Shown: positions 15,339 to 24,289, counted from the stretch's first letter. The stretch: 32,751 nt of DNA from Alphaproteobacteria bacterium (GCA_017427405.1 JAFRSV010000001.1:1-32751); one strand, 5' to 3'. Notes: generated by a model not told the origin, from the letters alone. Made by a program: numbers and translations.

Positions 15339-16356
15339 AATTAAAACTATTTCAATCTTTGCAATTGTTGTGGCGGCCGCGCCAACATGTGGGCACGCGT
15401 TGCATTATCGCACGGGTGATTTTAATTTCGCGCTTACCGGATACGGCACCGCCGGAATTATTGAACCCGATTTTAACAAACCGGATTTCCTTGGCGATTT
15501 TCATGTGCGGACCCAGGCAACATATGACGCGTCGCAATCACATATGTTTGGTGCGGTATACAGTATTGACGAAATCGCAATCAACGAAGATGAATATTTT
15601 GACGAAGCATTCGCATTTTGGCAATGGCGCGGTGTTGGGCGCATGGAAATCGGTCTTACGGATTCGGTTGCGCATAAATTGGGATTGGGACTGCCGGATG
15701 TCGGGGGATTGCGGTTAAATGACGATTCCCTAATTTATCGAAAAATTGGAACAGATGGGCCGGTCATCGCAAATCCGGAGATTTCATCGGGGGCTGGGTC
15801 TTTGCGTTTGAACCTTGTCGCGGCACACGACCCAAATTTGCAATACGGTATTTCGGTGGCGGGCATAACCGGCGACTATAAAATGAATTTGGATGCGGGG
15901 ATAAAGATAAAAAATTCGTCGTCAAAAACAAAATATGCTTTGTCATTGGGCGCATCATTTATCGATTCGCCCGACGGATATGAAACCGATACGTTCAGTC
16001 CGCGCGTCACCGCCGATTGGCGCGGGCAAATCGGAATCGGCGCAAATGTTCAATACAACAGTTGGGTTTTCGCACTGACCGGGCGGGCGGTGTATGACGA
16101 AAAACCGATTGGCGCGGTATCGGACGGAATTGTTATCGGGGGTGGCCTTAGTTATGATATTTTGAATTATACACTATCGCTTTCGTATTTATTTTCGGAA
16201 ACGGGAATATGGCACAAATGGGCACCGGATTATGCCGACCATACGGTTGTTGGGTCTTTTCGATATAAATACAATCGGTATGTTGATGTGTGGTCGTCAG
16301 TTGGTATGTCGCGCGAAAACCCGTTCCTGGCCGCCGGATTGCGTGCCACGTTTTAG
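15328..16356 (+). CDS. Porin-like outer-membrane beta-barrel protein
   Basis: 342 residues. A signal peptide (to about residue 25, ending CGHA) precedes alternating hydrophobic/polar strands throughout (DFNFALTGYGTAG, MFGAVYSIDEIAI, MEIGLTDSVAHKLGLG, YALSLGASF, YTLSLSYLF). The C-terminal residue is Phe (AAGLRATF), the classical recognition signature for BAM-mediated insertion. It resembles Gram-negative porin-like families (DUF-type), with substrate unknown. Co-transcription with rpoH, through an 11-base overlap, may couple it to envelope or heat stress; this is inference. A terminator follows at once. Confidence 0.8.
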   Translation: MINKIKTISIFAIVVAAAPTCGHALHYRTGDFNFALTGYGTAGIIEPDFNKPDFLGDFHVRTQATYDASQSHMFGAVYSIDEIAINEDEYFDEAFAFWQWRGVGRMEIGLTDSVAHKLGLGLPDVGGLRLNDDSLIYRKIGTDGPVIANPEISSGAGSLRLNLVAAHDPNLQYGISVAGITGDYKMNLDAGIKIKNSSSKTKYALSLGASFIDSPDGYETDTFSPRVTADWRGQIGIGANVQYNSWVFALTGRAVYDEKPIGAVSDGIVIGGGLSYDILNYTLSLSYLFSETGIWHKWAPDYADHTVVGSFRYKYNRYVDVWSSVGMSRENPFLAAGLRATF

Positions 16357-16366
16357 TAAATAATGA

Positions 16367-16395
16367 CCACCAGAGATTGGTGGCCTTTTTGTTTT
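16367..16395 (+). terminator. Intrinsic terminator after the barrel protein gene
   Basis: CCACCA (16367-16372) and TGGTGG (16378-16383) form a stem with loop GAGAT, followed by CCTTTTTGTTTT. It lies between convergent genes. Confidence 0.75.
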
Positions 16396-16413
16396 GGACG
16401 AAAACTATTTTGA

Positions 16414-17394
16414 TTACTGCAATTCTTCCAACAGTCCTTGGAATCTTTCAACTGTTTCTGGGTCATTCAACGAAGTTGCAATTTGATATGCAGATTCCAA
16501 ATCTGACTTTGCCGCCGCCGCATTACCCATGCTTAAATTCAACGCCGCAGACTTTTCAAAATAATTCATCGCATGCATCGACAGGTCTTCTTTTTGTTCA
16601 ATTGTTGTTGCACCTTGGATTTGTTCAGAAATCACACGTATCGCCGATGTGTAATCATTGACCGCATCCGCATAATTTCCCATCGCGGTGTATGCTTCGG
16701 CGCGTTCCGCATACACGGACGGACTAACGATTCCTTCGGGCCGCGCAAGTGAGTTTGTGTAATCCGCAATCGCACCTTCCCAATTTTTCTGCCAAAGGTT
16801 TAATTGCCCGCGTTTCGCATACAAATCGCGCAATTGCAAAAATTCGTTCGGATTTGCAACGTATGTCGCCAGTGCGTTGTTTATATCCGTCATCGCAGAT
16901 TCAAAATCTTCCAACCGCGTATTCAACAAAGAACGGTCATAATATGCAACCGAATTTTGCGGGTCCATTTCAATCGCCGTGTTAAAGTCATTTAATGCCG
17001 CACTATAATTTCCCGATTGCATATACGCCTCGCCCCGCAAGATGTATGCCGAAACCATATTGCCGTCGGTTGTTATCGCCGATGTTAAATCCGCAATCGC
17101 ACCGTCCAAGTTGCCCGCCAAGATTTCGTTCTTGCCGTTGTTATAGTAATCGTTCGCACGCATCAAAACTTCTTCGGCAATGCCGTTTTTCAACCCGCCA
17201 CGCGGTTCAGACGTAAACTGGCTGCGCCCAAGAATAAAGAAAGTTGCAGCGATAAAAAACAAAATTATAAACCAATAAACGTAAATTGACATTGACCAAG
17301 ATGACGCGCCGTGCGTGCGATGTGGTGTCTTCACATTCACGCTGCGCGTTGCGGCTGATTTGGCTTTCGTGGGTTTTGTGGTTTTCTTTTTCAT
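16414..17394 (-). CDS. Membrane-anchored TPR protein
   Basis: 326 residues. A Lys/Thr-rich cytoplasmic start (1-33) precedes a single transmembrane helix (about 37-57, IYVYWFIILFFIAATFFILG). At least five TPR-like repeats follow (LAGNLDGAIADLTSAIT, SGNYSAALNDFNTAIEMDP, LEDFESAMTDINNAL, NWEGAIADYTNSLARPEG, MGNYADAVNDYTSAI). The repeat domain should be periplasmic and mediate protein-protein contacts. It follows rluB by 27 bases with a GGGAG ribosome site, ending the rsmE-rluB-TPR operon. Partners are unknown. Confidence 0.85.
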   Translation of the reverse strand: MKKKTTKPTKAKSAATRSVNVKTPHRTHGASSWSMSIYVYWFIILFFIAATFFILGRSQFTSEPRGGLKNGIAEEVLMRANDYYNNGKNEILAGNLDGAIADLTSAITTDGNMVSAYILRGEAYMQSGNYSAALNDFNTAIEMDPQNSVAYYDRSLLNTRLEDFESAMTDINNALATYVANPNEFLQLRDLYAKRGQLNLWQKNWEGAIADYTNSLARPEGIVSPSVYAERAEAYTAMGNYADAVNDYTSAIRVISEQIQGATTIEQKEDLSMHAMNYFEKSAALNLSMGNAAAAKSDLESAYQIATSLNDPETVERFQGLLEELQ

Positions 17395-17421
17395 GTGAAT
17401 TCTCCCTTCCTTATACTGCGA

Positions 17422-18123
17422 TTATAGATAAGTTTTAATAAAGTCGTCAACGGTTTTTTTATCCAATTTAACAATTTTTCCGGTCGGGATATTTTTTATA
17501 CTTATTGTTCCATATTCAACACGGTGCAAAGTCCGCACTGGCAGGCCACAATGCTTTAACACAATGCGGATTTCATTCTTTTTACCTTCGGTCACGGTCA
17601 CACGCAATTTTTTGTCGCGCGTAAATTCAATTTTCATTGGACGATAGCGAATACCATCAATCGTCACACCACTGCGCGCCTTGTCCAACCGCGACATATT
17701 GTTGCCCGCAACATCGGCGATATAGACACGCGGAATGTTTGCACTTGGTGCGGTCAATTTCCGCGCAAGCAATCCGTCATTCGTCATAAGCAAAAGACCC
17801 GTTGTTTTGAAATCAAGTCGCCCAACATAGCGCAAATTGCGGTATTCACGCGGCAATATATCGTAAATAGTATTGCGCCCGCGCGGGTCGTGCGTTGTTG
17901 TCATTGTGCCAAACGGTTTATGAAACGCATAAAGTTCAGTATCTGTGCGTGGTTCAATTTTTTTACCGTTCACAATAATTTCGTCCGTGTCATCAACAAA
18001 CATAACCGGCGTTGTTGCCACCGTGCCGTTCACGGTGACGCGCCCATCCGCAATCATTTGTTCCGCACCGCGGCGCGATGTTATGCCGGCATCGGCGATA
18101 AATTTTGCAATTCGTATCTTCAT
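17422..18123 (-). CDS. rluB: RsuA/RluB-family pseudouridine synthase
   Basis: 233 residues. The N-terminal S4 domain (RIAKFIADAGITSRRGAEQMI, about 3-23) is followed by the catalytic domain with GRLDFKTTGLLLMTNDG from residue 101; Asp104 is the expected catalytic residue. KNEIRIVLKHCGLPV and LHRVEYG near the end are typical of the RluB/RluE/RluF/RsuA group, which modifies single rRNA uridines. RluB (23S U2605) is the closest assignment, though RluF- or RsuA-type specificity is possible. ATG overlaps the rsmE stop as ATGA. Confidence 0.88.
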   Translation of the reverse strand: MKIRIAKFIADAGITSRRGAEQMIADGRVTVNGTVATTPVMFVDDTDEIIVNGKKIEPRTDTELYAFHKPFGTMTTTHDPRGRNTIYDILPREYRNLRYVGRLDFKTTGLLLMTNDGLLARKLTAPSANIPRVYIADVAGNNMSRLDKARSGVTIDGIRYRPMKIEFTRDKKLRVTVTEGKKNEIRIVLKHCGLPVRTLHRVEYGTISIKNIPTGKIVKLDKKTVDDFIKTYL

Positions 18124-18779
18124 TTTCTTATTTTCTCTATGGCTATGACCGCGGCGACTTCGGCGCGCAAAATCGTTTTCCCAAGTGACACCGGCACCGC
18201 GCCCGCACTGTCCAGTGCCGCAAATTCCGCATCGGAAAATCCGCCTTCGGGTCCGACAAGAATCGCGTTTGCGTTTGCCGGAATTTTTGGTGCGGTTTTA
18301 TCATCGTATGCAAACCTTTCGTCCGCAAAACAAAGCGATGATAAATCAAGTTCGGCAAATTTTATCGGCATGGCGATTTCGGGAACACTGTTGCAATTTG
18401 ATTGTTCGGCGGATTCAATTGCGATTTTTTGCATACGCGCCCAATTCACATGATGATTCACCGTGCGTTCTGTTATAACCGGCACAAAGCGTTTAATTCC
18501 CATTTGCGTTGCCATCGCAATCAAATCATCGGTGCGCTTTATCGGTGCAAAATAAAGCGTAATTTCTGACACGACATCCCCGCGTCCCGTATCCGCACCA
18601 ACGGTGATACCGGTCCCGTCCGCGTTCAGTTCCGCATTAAATTCATGACCAAATCCAAAAACAATACATTTGCTTGTGCGCATAACGTGCGACAAATAGT
18701 GCGCCACCGATTTATCCGCCGGAAATGTGTCGCCGGTTTTGATTTTATGGTCGATAAAAATGCGCGGAATGTTTTTCAT
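18120..18779 (-). CDS. rsmE: 16S rRNA m3U1498 methyltransferase RsmE
   Basis: 219 residues from ATG 18779. This SPOUT-class methyltransferase shows the N-terminal PUA-like part (PRIFIDHKIKTGDTFPADKS) and the knot motifs LVGPEGGFSDAE (about 174-185) and VSLGKTILRAEVAAVIAI (about 197-214). An upstream in-frame ATG at 18845 would add 22 residues unlike the family and lie across the divergent promoter, so it is not used. The ribosome site is weak. First gene of the rsmE-rluB-TPR operon. Confidence 0.93.
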   Translation of the reverse strand: MKNIPRIFIDHKIKTGDTFPADKSVAHYLSHVMRTSKCIVFGFGHEFNAELNADGTGITVGADTGRGDVVSEITLYFAPIKRTDDLIAMATQMGIKRFVPVITERTVNHHVNWARMQKIAIESAEQSNCNSVPEIAMPIKFAELDLSSLCFADERFAYDDKTAPKIPANANAILVGPEGGFSDAEFAALDSAGAVPVSLGKTILRAEVAAVIAIEKIRK

Positions 18780-18818
18780 ATAATTTTTGTTTCCATGCTT
18801 TATTGTTTTGGTTTTTTC

Positions 18819-18827
18819 TGATATAAT
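18819..18827 (+). promoter_or_regulatory. Extended -10 promoter of the VirD4-like gene
   Basis: TGATATAAT: TG one base before a perfect TATAAT (18822-18827). The ATG at 18837 is nine bases after the box and has no Shine-Dalgarno sequence. The same nine-base string, TGATATAAT, stands before the Cys-rich secreted protein gene. Confidence 0.6.
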
Positions 18828-18836
18828 CATAGCACG

Positions 18837-21062
18837 ATGGTTCAAAAGTTCAAGATTTTATCTGCGGGCAAAGACAGCAAGGGTTTGAATATATTCAAAT
18901 CATCCGCGTATAAAGAACACGAACAAACCCCCATGGCCCAGGTTTTTTGGGCGCTGCGTTGGTCGGTTGGCGTGTGGTTGATATGCGCGTTGGTGTTTTG
19001 CTTTTCGTTTTTGTTCGAACATTTGTGGCGATACGGGTGGTCGCCGGCAACCGCAAATTGGATGAAAATCTATTTAATCAATATGGTTCAAAGCGCGGGC
19101 CTGTCGGTCATCGCGGAAATTCCGTATTGGGTTTTGCGCTGTTTGATGCACCCGGATTTTATGTGTATTGTGCCACTGATTCCGGTATTGGCGTATTACC
19201 TGTTGGTGGATGACACGTTAAAGGGCGAATTTAACCCGCACGGCAAGGATAAATTTGATAAAAAATCTTCACGCGAAGCGAACGAGGCGGATGTAAAGGC
19301 GATGGGGCTGTTCGACGGGTTTATGATGGTACTTGGGTATTTCAAAAAGAAACCATTAAAATTACCAAAAACATTGTCGGTTTTGTGTCTTGCACCCCCG
19401 GGAATTGGTAAAACCGAAGGTATCGTATTACCAACCATTTTCGATTGTCCAAATGTTTCAATGATTATAAACGACCCAAAACCAGAATTGGATTCAAAGT
19501 CCAGCGGCTATCGTTCAACGATTGGGCCGGTGTTCATTATGGATTGGGGTGGCCAAGATGAACCGGAAAAGGGCATTTATTATCCGTCATGGAACCCGCT
19601 TTCGCCGGGACATATACCGTTCAGTACCGAACAACGCGAATTGTATGTTGATTATATTTGCGACGTGTTGGTTCCCGATGCCGTGGGCAGCAGTGCCGAC
19701 CCACACTGGACACAATCGGGGCGCGCGGGGCTTGCCGGATTTATTCAGTTTATCGTTTCGAAGATTGAACGTGCCAAGGCGGACGATTATTTCTATGGCA
19801 GACTTCAATCCGGAACATTTGATGCCGAAGATGCCGCCGTTTTGTCCGATTATTACTTTTCAATGGTAAATGACCCAAATGCCTTTGCGGCGATGGGACT
19901 TATTAAAAACGGCGAATTAAACGCGATGAATTATGTTCATATTGGTTCGTGGGCAAACATACCGCAAATGTGGCTGGGGAAAGAGGCATCGTTTTCCATG
20001 ATGCTGGATTGGATTACCGAGGCGCAAATTGCCGTCGCCGCAAATTTGGCGGAACGACAAAAGCAAGGTGACCAAACCGTTATGATGGCAGACCCAATGA
20101 AAGATTGGTTGGAATCCGCGGTTGCCGAATGTCGTGCGTTTGCATATTCAAATCGTGCGGTTGCGGAACTTACAAAATTGGCCAACACACCGGCAACCGA
20201 ACGCGGGTCAATTCTTTCAACAATTCTGACTGGACTTGCGATTTTCCGTAATGCCGCCGTGCGTAATCGGACATCACATTCCGACTTTCATTTTGCCGAT
20301 ATGCGCGGAATGATTGACCCACGCGATGGGAAAATGAAGCCGGTGACGGTTTACCTGTCCATCAATATGGTTGATGCCAAGGCGTTAAATCCGATTACCG
20401 CGATGTTTATTGAAACGATGTCGAATTTCTTGCTTGCCAATCCGCCGGAACATGTGGGGCGCAGTGGCGAAAAAATGGGACCATATCCGGTGTTATTCTT
20501 GCTTGATGAAATGCCGAAAATGCAAAAGATGCAGGCGGTTATCCAAGGGCCCGATGTCGGTCGTGGTCAACAAATATCGTATCTGTTTATTGGCCAGGAT
20601 TTACACCAGATTCAAGAAAAATACGGTGCGGATGCCGCCGCAACAGTTTTATCAACAACCGCGGCCAAGGTTGTGTTACGCCAAAACGACCTTGAAACCG
20701 CAGAACGTTTTTCAAAAATGATGGGAACAAAAATAACAATGAAAAAAGAAAAAGGTCCCGACGGCAAAGAGGTGGAAGTTCCAAAAACCGAACCATTGTT
20801 TAGTGAATATGATATTATGAAATTAAAATTTGGTGAGGCACTTGTTTTGTATGAAGGATGGTATCATCGCCCAATCAAAGCAGAAATCAGAATGTCTTTC
20901 AAAGACCCGCGTCTTGTGTCATATGTGAAAATGGGACGGTCGTCGCCGTTGCCGGAATTTTTGATTCCTATGCATCATGCGATTTTGGAATATAATGGAA
21001 ATCCGCGCTATTACAATCCGCAAACAAATGAATTGAAAGAATTGTCGCCTGTGGTAAAATGA
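18837..21062 (+). CDS. VirD4/TraG-type type IV secretion coupling ATPase
   Basis: 741 residues. N-terminal membrane helices lie at about 40-62 and 78-124. Walker A is APPGIGKT (186-193). The INDPKPEL stretch (211-218) corresponds to the family's D-x-K-x-E motif. Walker B is VLFLLDEMPKM (552-562, DE at 557-558), and the motif GQDLHQIQEKYG (587-598) is diagnostic of VirD4/TraG. Such hexameric ATPases recruit protein or DNA substrates to type IV secretion channels at the inner membrane. No virB, relaxase or mobilisation gene lies nearby; two lipoproteins follow in the same operon. That points to a dispersed, perhaps protein-exporting, system as in Rickettsiales, which is inference. No ribosome site precedes the start. 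Confidence 0.9.
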   Translation: MVQKFKILSAGKDSKGLNIFKSSAYKEHEQTPMAQVFWALRWSVGVWLICALVFCFSFLFEHLWRYGWSPATANWMKIYLINMVQSAGLSVIAEIPYWVLRCLMHPDFMCIVPLIPVLAYYLLVDDTLKGEFNPHGKDKFDKKSSREANEADVKAMGLFDGFMMVLGYFKKKPLKLPKTLSVLCLAPPGIGKTEGIVLPTIFDCPNVSMIINDPKPELDSKSSGYRSTIGPVFIMDWGGQDEPEKGIYYPSWNPLSPGHIPFSTEQRELYVDYICDVLVPDAVGSSADPHWTQSGRAGLAGFIQFIVSKIERAKADDYFYGRLQSGTFDAEDAAVLSDYYFSMVNDPNAFAAMGLIKNGELNAMNYVHIGSWANIPQMWLGKEASFSMMLDWITEAQIAVAANLAERQKQGDQTVMMADPMKDWLESAVAECRAFAYSNRAVAELTKLANTPATERGSILSTILTGLAIFRNAAVRNRTSHSDFHFADMRGMIDPRDGKMKPVTVYLSINMVDAKALNPITAMFIETMSNFLLANPPEHVGRSGEKMGPYPVLFLLDEMPKMQKMQAVIQGPDVGRGQQISYLFIGQDLHQIQEKYGADAAATVLSTTAAKVVLRQNDLETAERFSKMMGTKITMKKEKGPDGKEVEVPKTEPLFSEYDIMKLKFGEALVLYEGWYHRPIKAEIRMSFKDPRLVSYVKMGRSSPLPEFLIPMHHAILEYNGNPRYYNPQTNELKELSPVVK

Positions 21063-21068
21063 CGTCAC

Positions 21069-22286
21069 ATGTTAAAAATTTTACGCTTTTTATTGGTCGG
21101 TGTTTTGCTTGCCGCGTGCAGTATGGCGGTGGAATCGCGGCTTGATTCGGTGCGTGGGAATTATATGACCGCCGCCGCCACGCATGACGACGGCGATGGG
21201 AATCTTGATTTACTGATTGGTGCCGATAAAAAATTTCACGATGGCGATATTGCCGGCGCGGATGCGATGTATGAAAAATTTAATCAGAAAAACAAAGATG
21301 TCACATCTGGCGATTTTTGGCGCGAAGCGGCGAACTTTGCATTCGGCGCAAACGCAAATGATTATCGGCCGTTTATGATGGACACATTGTTCGTGTCATA
21401 CTATCAATTGTGGGTGGCGATTGCGGACGGTCGATGGAACGACGCACGCGTGATTATCAACCAATCGTATGCGCGACAACAAGATATGTCGGTCGCGTAT
21501 AAAAAACTGATTGAATCAACGCGGGACGAAATTGCAAAGCACACGGAAATCGCCGATAAAATCGAACAGTGGGCGGCATATCGCGATATTATGAATCCGG
21601 CGTTGATGTATTTGTCGGGCATTTATTTCCTTACCGCGGGCGATTTTAATGATGCAAAAACATATTTGGAACGCGCGCATGGCATGGTGCCGGAAAATAA
21701 TTTTGTTGTTGATGATTTGAACCTTGCACGCGCAAAGCAAAAACCAAAAAACACGGTTTGGGTTTTTATCGAAGACGGGTTTGCGCCGAAACTAACCGAA
21801 CATCGCATAAGTTTACCATTGTTGATGCCAAACGGGCTGTCGTGGGTGACGATTGCAACATCGCAACCGATTTTATTGGACAACACAACTAAGATTGATG
21901 GCGCGAAACAAATCGCAAATGTTGATGCGATGTTCATGACGGAATACAACGAATACCACACGAACGAAGTTTTGCGTGCATTCACATCCGCAGCGGGACG
22001 AACGGCGTTGCAAACAACGATGTATAATTCGAATTCGGATGCGGCGCCGTTGCTTGGGCTTTTATCCTTGATTTATTCCGAAGCAACCACGAATGCCGAA
22101 GTGCGAACATGGGCGACACTGCCGAAAACCATATCGGTATTGCGCGCGACGAATAATGGCTTGATTGAATTGCACTCGCATGGTAATGTTGTGGCAAGGG
22201 TTGATTTGCCGCGCGATGGAAATTATTTGGTCTATGTTCGTTTGGCGGACGGTCGGCAAGATATAAAAATAATGAAAACAAAATAA
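21069..22286 (+). CDS. COG3014-like lipoprotein with TPR-type helices
   Basis: 405 residues. Lipobox L-A-A-C gives acylated Cys17. The N-terminal half is helical with TPR-like segments (DGDIAGADAMYEKFNQ, LYLSGIY-type helices, AGDFNDAKTYLERAHGMVP). The second half contains a beta-rich domain beginning NTVWVFIEDGFAPKLTEHRI and ending DGNYLVYVRLADGRQDIKI. This architecture, and its place directly before an LpoB-like gene, match the COG3014 lipoproteins that pair with LpoB-type genes in other bacteria. It starts six bases after the VirD4-like stop without a clear ribosome site, suggesting coupling. An envelope, possibly cell-wall, role is inferred. Confidence 0.75.
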   Translation: MLKILRFLLVGVLLAACSMAVESRLDSVRGNYMTAAATHDDGDGNLDLLIGADKKFHDGDIAGADAMYEKFNQKNKDVTSGDFWREAANFAFGANANDYRPFMMDTLFVSYYQLWVAIADGRWNDARVIINQSYARQQDMSVAYKKLIESTRDEIAKHTEIADKIEQWAAYRDIMNPALMYLSGIYFLTAGDFNDAKTYLERAHGMVPENNFVVDDLNLARAKQKPKNTVWVFIEDGFAPKLTEHRISLPLLMPNGLSWVTIATSQPILLDNTTKIDGAKQIANVDAMFMTEYNEYHTNEVLRAFTSAAGRTALQTTMYNSNSDAAPLLGLLSLIYSEATTNAEVRTWATLPKTISVLRATNNGLIELHSHGNVVARVDLPRDGNYLVYVRLADGRQDIKIMKTK

Positions 22287-22304
22287 AAACCAAAGGGGGA
22301 AAAT

Positions 22305-22922
22305 ATGAAAAAACTTTTACCGATTGCGGTGTGCGCCGCGCTGGTTGGATGTGGCGAAGTGCGTGTTGTTGATTTGAACGATGCAACTGAGGTTGCCGAT
22401 ATGCAACATGTGATGGAATTGGAATATCGCGATTGGACCGAAACAGCCGAAGCCATGACAAAATCTATGTTGGCAAGTAATGTGTTCGCGCGCGTGAAAA
22501 ATCCGGTGATTGGAATCGGCGAAATCAAGAACGACACCATGCAACGGTTTGACACGGATATCTTGGTTAAAAAAATTCGTATGACACTTATCAATTCCGG
22601 CCGGGCGGCGGTTTCAACCGCATTTGAAAATAACGCCCCGTCCGAAGATACATCGACCTATGCGGTGCGTGCGGCGCGTGGCGATGATGAATATGATGGG
22701 TCAACAATTGTAAGCAAGGGAACATTGGTTGCGCCGAATATGTCACTTTCGGGAAAAATGATTCAACGCAATATGAAATTGCAATCGGGGTGGTTTTCGT
22801 CGGTTGATTCGCGTGTAGAATACTATTTGCAGATGACACTTACCGATATTAAAACCGGACTTTCCGTGTGGGAAGACGAACGCCCAATTGTCAAAGAAGG
22901 CGACCATGCGCCAACATGGTAA
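22305..22922 (+). CDS. lpoB: LpoB-like penicillin-binding protein activator lipoprotein
   Basis: 205 residues. Lipobox L-V-G-C (Cys16). The core follows the LpoB pattern: an Asp-Trp near the start (YRDWTETAEAMTKSMLAS), NPVIGIGEIKNDTMQRFDTD, an amphipathic helix ILVKKIRMTLINSG, and the terminal YYLQMTLTDIKTGLSVWEDE. In E. coli LpoB is an outer-membrane lipoprotein that activates the peptidoglycan synthase PBP1b. A strong AGGGGG ribosome site precedes it. It shares an operon with the COG3014-like lipoprotein and the VirD4-like ATPase, and a terminator follows. Confidence 0.78.
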   Translation: MKKLLPIAVCAALVGCGEVRVVDLNDATEVADMQHVMELEYRDWTETAEAMTKSMLASNVFARVKNPVIGIGEIKNDTMQRFDTDILVKKIRMTLINSGRAAVSTAFENNAPSEDTSTYAVRAARGDDEYDGSTIVSKGTLVAPNMSLSGKMIQRNMKLQSGWFSSVDSRVEYYLQMTLTDIKTGLSVWEDERPIVKEGDHAPTW

Positions 22923-22947
22923 ATTCGGAATTTGTTCTTGTGTATTT

Positions 22948-22975
22948 ACCCCGGGTAACCGGGGTATTATTTTTC
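22948..22975 (+). terminator. Intrinsic terminator after lpoB
   Basis: ACCCCGG (22948-22954) pairs with CCGGGGT (22959-22965) around a GTAA loop, then ATTATTTTT. Only a few bases separate it from the next ATG (22978). Confidence 0.75.
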
Positions 22976-22977
22976 AC

Positions 22978-23466
22978 ATGCAAACGAAAGATTCTTTTTG
23001 GTCGTCATTGGTTCTTGGGATGCATGATGCATTGGTTTCGACGCTGGGGCTGGTTGTGGGACTTGCGTTTGCGGATGCGACACAGTATGTAATCGTGCTA
23101 ACCGGGACAATTGCGGCGGTGACGGCGGGTCTGTCGATGATGGCGTCGGAATATCTTTCGCAAAAGGCGGGTGGCAACGCGCGCGGGGCAACGGTACGTG
23201 GTCTTATGACCGGTGCGGCGTATGTTGCAACGGCGGGAATGTTATTGATTCCGTTCGTATTCACACCAAACACGATAATCGCAACAATGATGACCTATGT
23301 CGTGGCGGTTGCGATAATTTTCTTTTTTAATTTTTTGAAATCAAAATTAAACGCGCAAAATTTTTGGCCGGCGTTCATAGAAATGCTGGCGGTTTGTTTT
23401 CTGGTCACGTTTGCCGCATTTTTGATTGGCGAAGGCGCAAAAGTTTTCTTTGGCGTGGAGATTTAA
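22978..23466 (+). CDS. VIT1/CCC1-family membrane transporter, compact
   Basis: 162 residues from ATG 22978. An upstream ATG at 22888 would read through the lpoB end and the terminator hairpin. The N-terminus GMHDALVSTLGLVVGLA matches the Asp-Gly/Ala-Leu-Val-Ser signature of vacuolar-iron-transporter-like proteins. Four or five membrane helices follow, with MMASEYLSQKA as the second family hallmark. VIT proteins move Fe2+/Mn2+. This one is short: the acidic cytoplasmic metal-binding segment between helices 2 and 3 of typical VIT proteins is largely missing (only KAGGNARGATVRG remains). Transport is therefore uncertain. A palindrome terminator follows. Confidence 0.8.
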   Translation: MQTKDSFWSSLVLGMHDALVSTLGLVVGLAFADATQYVIVLTGTIAAVTAGLSMMASEYLSQKAGGNARGATVRGLMTGAAYVATAGMLLIPFVFTPNTIIATMMTYVVAVAIIFFFNFLKSKLNAQNFWPAFIEMLAVCFLVTFAAFLIGEGAKVFFGVEI

Positions 23467-23495
23467 TACGCCCCGAACGGGGCGTAACTTATTTA
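23467..23495. terminator. Palindromic terminator between convergent genes
   Basis: TACGCCCC (23467-23474) and GGGGCGTA (23479-23486) form a perfect eight-base stem with loop GAAC. AT-rich tracts follow on both sides, so it may serve both strands; neither U-tract is strong. Confidence 0.6.
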
Positions 23496-24289
23496 TTTGA
23501 TTCAGGGTGTTTTTTTATAAAATCGTTTAAGCGCTGCAAAACATCACACGCATCTTTTTCATGCTCTTGCAATTTCTGGTCTTGGTGATTATAAAGTTTA
23601 ATATTATTGTAATCCCAATTTTTAGTAATTTTCAATGCCTCTTCTTGGGTCAATGCGCCATAATTATTGACAACAACCACATATTTTGCGGGTTCAGAAC
23701 AATTATAAATACCTTTCTCTTGTGCCTCTACCTGTGAATAATGTTTTACTTCCCCATCAACATTAATATCCACACCATTAACACCAACAGGTTCATCACA
23801 CAACCTGTCCAAAGTTGTAAGCCCAGCAATTTCACTTATACATTTATTTGTTTTTTCAATATCAGATAATACAAAAATTTTTTCTATGATTTTGTCATCG
23901 ACTTTTTTAGTTTGCGATTGCAAAGAATATTCTTTTTCTTTGAATACGTCACCATCGGAAACATCAAAAAAGCACACATAATTCATCAATGTAATACCAA
24001 TAGTTGCAGAATTAGGATTACCATGAACAACAAGTGCTGGACCATCTTTTTCGTATACATTCATATAATCAAACTGTCTTGCTAAATCCATGCGGTGCCC
24101 CATTTCATCAGAATAACCCATCACATATTCTTTGAACAAATCAGAATAGACAATCACATAATTTTTATAAATTTCTACTTTTGCAGATTCGTTCGCATCG
24201 CCACAATGCAAATTTTCTGTGGTGTATATTGGTTGCTCTTGGCATGCGACAAGACCAAACAACACGAACAAAGCAAATAAAAATTTCAT
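23489..24289 (-). CDS. Lipoprotein of unknown function
   Basis: 266 residues. Lipobox L-V-A-C (Cys16). The mature part has paired cysteines (LHCGD, YVCFF, NKCIS, RLCDE, YNCSE, DACDV) and no family I recognise. The C-terminal KTNKCISEIAGLTTLDRLCD and QKLQEHEKDACDVLQRLNDF segments look helical. By eye its base use is more A+T-rich than the neighbouring lpxD and fabZ, so recent acquisition or weak selection is possible. It follows fabZ by 26 bases with an AAGGAAGG ribosome site and is likely co-transcribed. Confidence 0.8.
   Translation of the reverse strand: MKFLFALFVLFGLVACQEQPIYTTENLHCGDANESAKVEIYKNYVIVYSDLFKEYVMGYSDEMGHRMDLARQFDYMNVYEKDGPALVVHGNPNSATIGITLMNYVCFFDVSDGDVFKEKEYSLQSQTKKVDDKIIEKIFVLSDIEKTNKCISEIAGLTTLDRLCDEPVGVNGVDINVDGEVKHYSQVEAQEKGIYNCSEPAKYVVVVNNYGALTQEEALKITKNWDYNNIKLYNHQDQKLQEHEKDACDVLQRLNDFIKKHPESNK

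Noticed and set aside
18780-18845. Longer rsmE starting at 18845
   Set aside because: The extra 22 residues are unlike the family and the start would overlap the divergent gene's start codon and -10 box.
21060-21071. TGACGTCA palindrome at the virD4-like/lipoprotein junction
   Set aside because: An eight-base palindrome inside a coding junction is expected by chance and has no promoter context.
22888-22977. Longer VIT-like protein starting at 22888
   Set aside because: The extension overlaps the lpoB frame and reads through the terminator hairpin; the family signature begins right after ATG 22978.
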